From: Dictyostelium firmibasis
Taxonomy: Eukaryota; Evosea; Eumycetozoa; Dictyosteliales; Dictyosteliaceae
Length of the DNA: 27,500 nucleotides
Assembly: GCA_036169595.1 (NCBI GenBank)
Contig: CM069765.1
Coordinates: forward strand, 2,675,001 to 2,702,500
Reading direction: 5' to 3'
Position numbers and translations under genes: made by a program. Within the stretch, counting starts at the first letter, position 1. Every line of letters starts with the position of its first letter. The notes beneath the pieces were generated by a model that worked only from the letters and a program-made list of their open reading frames with translations, did no database searches and had not been told where the DNA came from. Of the stretch, positions 26,391 to 27,500 are shown piece after piece.

Positions 26391-27500
26391 TACATCTTTT
26401 TGCTTTAATCTTTGAAGTCTTTTCCTTTCTTGATCTTTTTTCTCCTCCAATTCTTTTTTTTGTTGTCTTATTACTTGGAATTCTTTTTGTTGATCTTTAT
26501 ATTGTTTTTTAATTTCCTTTTTCTCCTCTTTATACAATGTTTCAATCTCTTTATATTGCTCAATATTCTCCTTTCTTTCCAAGATTAACTTTATTTTTTC
26601 ATCATCTACAATAGGTATTGATGTTTTAGGTATATTTGTTATTGATAATGTTGTTTTTGTGGTATTTTCTATATCTTTTTCAATTTCTTTTTCTTTTTCT
26701 TTTTCATTTTCTTTTCTTTTTAATTTTAATATATTTTGAATTTTAAAGAACTCATCTCTGGATTGTTTTGTTTGTGCCAATAGTTTTTGATAGATTTCAT
26801 TTGCACCATCAAAATCTAAAATCCCCAATACGGATATTTTTATTGTTTTACCTATTAGTTTACCTAATGACCTACTTGATAATGCAAATGTATATAGAAT
26901 TGATCTTGATCTACACATTCTAATTATATCCTCAACTATTTTATTTAATGCACCATTTTCCTCAATTGTTGGTGTTATTATAACACATGATACCTTATTT
27001 GAGTCTATAAACTTTAATGTCTCTCTTAATCCACAAATATATCTTTTTTTTGGTTTATCTGGATTATTTAAATAAGATTTCTCTTGAAACTTTCTTAAGA
27101 TTTTAATCAATTCTTTACATGTATTATTTATTTCCACATTTGGTAAAATTTGGTTTATATATTCTTGTAGGTATAGTTGCTGTTGCTGTGTTTGTAGTAT
27201 GTGCTGTTCTTGTTTTTGAGGTGAAAGCTCATGTGTTTGTATATGATTTTGTTCCTCTTCAGTATCACTTTCTTTATTTTCTATTTTTTCTTCACTCTGA
27301 GTATTCCTACTTTCACCTATAATATTGCTTTTTTCGCTTTCTTGTTGTTGTTGTTTTTCTTTAATATAATTTTCTTTAATCGAGGTGAATAGTTGTATAT
27401 CTCTTTTTAATTTAGTTGGTTTTGGAGGTTTTTCATCTTTTATTAAGAAACCCTTTTTCTTTTTAGGTTTATCTGTGTGAACAGATTGTGGTTTTGATAG
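26139..27500 (-). CDS. SECIS-binding protein 2-like (L7Ae domain), 5' end outside window
   Basis: The frame is open from the right edge to a stop at 26139-26141, 453 codons, with the N-terminus missing. The first part is Gln/Lys-rich with KPPKPTKLKRDIQLFTSI, comparable to the basic segment before the RNA-binding domain of SBP2. The L7Ae domain follows: RYICGLRETLKFIDSNKVSC, then VIITPTIEENGALN, then FALSSRSLGKLIGKTIKISV and LGILDFDGANEIYQKLL. The pairing of 'GLRE.LK' with 'FAL..R.LG......SV.GI...DGA' is characteristic of SBP2 rather than of ribosomal L7Ae proteins. SBP2 binds the kink-turn of SECIS elements and allows UGA decoding as selenocysteine. The C-terminal part is a Lys/Glu coiled coil, a poly-Gln run of about 26 residues, and an Asn/Lys tail. 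No intron seen in this part. Confidence 0.88.
26311..26390 (-). repeat. (CAA)n poly-Gln tract
   Basis: About 26 uninterrupted CAA codons (TTG on the plus strand) in the C-terminal part of the SBP2-like gene, following a Lys-Asp-Val-Lys sequence. The poly-Val frame on the plus strand is a shadow. Confidence 0.95.

Noticed and set aside
26165-26512. Poly-Val plus-strand frame
   Set aside because: Antisense of the CAA poly-Gln tract in the SBP2-like gene.

Overview
The window looks like nuclear DNA of a dictyostelid amoeba, almost certainly Dictyostelium discoideum or a very close relative. The intergenic DNA is extremely A+T rich with long poly-A and poly-T runs. Introns are short and nearly pure A/T with GTAAGT/GTATGT donors. 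Third codon positions are A/T biased, and coding regions carry long asparagine, glutamine and acidic low-complexity tracts. It is an ordinary gene-dense eukaryotic segment with no operons, CRISPR arrays, rRNA or tRNA genes, and no element recognisable as a transposon.

Layout from left to right: (1) a partial minus-strand gene with a poly-Gln and a huge poly-Asn tract (1-1022); (2) 1.8 kb of A/T-rich spacer with two small tandem repeats; (3) a six-exon plus-strand gp78/AMFR-type ER ubiquitin ligase (2870-5579); (4) a five-exon plus-strand Aurora kinase (5961-7613); (5) a single-exon minus-strand F-box/leucine-rich-repeat-like protein (7791-9659); (6) a two-exon plus-strand secreted cysteine-rich protein (10262-11370); (7) a minus-strand His/Pro/Gly/Cys repeat protein (11461-12324); (8) a two-exon minus-strand protein with zinc-finger-like clusters, an acidic middle and a GRDP-like C-terminal motif (12846-15070); (9) a two-exon plus-strand GATA zinc-finger protein (15756-16502); (10) a four-exon minus-strand condensin CAP-G subunit (16827-20741); (11) a two-exon plus-strand importin-9 (21242-24626); (12) a 1.5 kb poorly explained interval with possible gene relics and one GC-rich hairpin island (24627-26138); (13) the 3' part of a minus-strand SECIS-binding-protein-2-like gene (26139-27500).

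The genes do not form a pathway. The themes are ER-associated degradation (gp78), mitosis (Aurora kinase, condensin CAP-G), nuclear import (importin-9), transcription (GATA factor) and selenoprotein synthesis (SBP2-like). Several pairs are convergent and close (Aurora/F-box, Cys-rich/His-rich, GATA/CAP-G). Three pairs are divergent and share a promoter region (F-box/Cys-rich, zinc-finger-like/GATA, CAP-G/importin-9). I found no undescribed multi-gene system. The best leads are the His/Cys repeat protein, the cysteine-cluster protein, a CaaX-like C-terminus on CAP-G, a VCP-binding-like motif on gp78, an HSE-like array, and the GC-rich island with relics at 25.1-26.0 kb. All exon coordinates are read by eye from splice-site consensus and reading frame.
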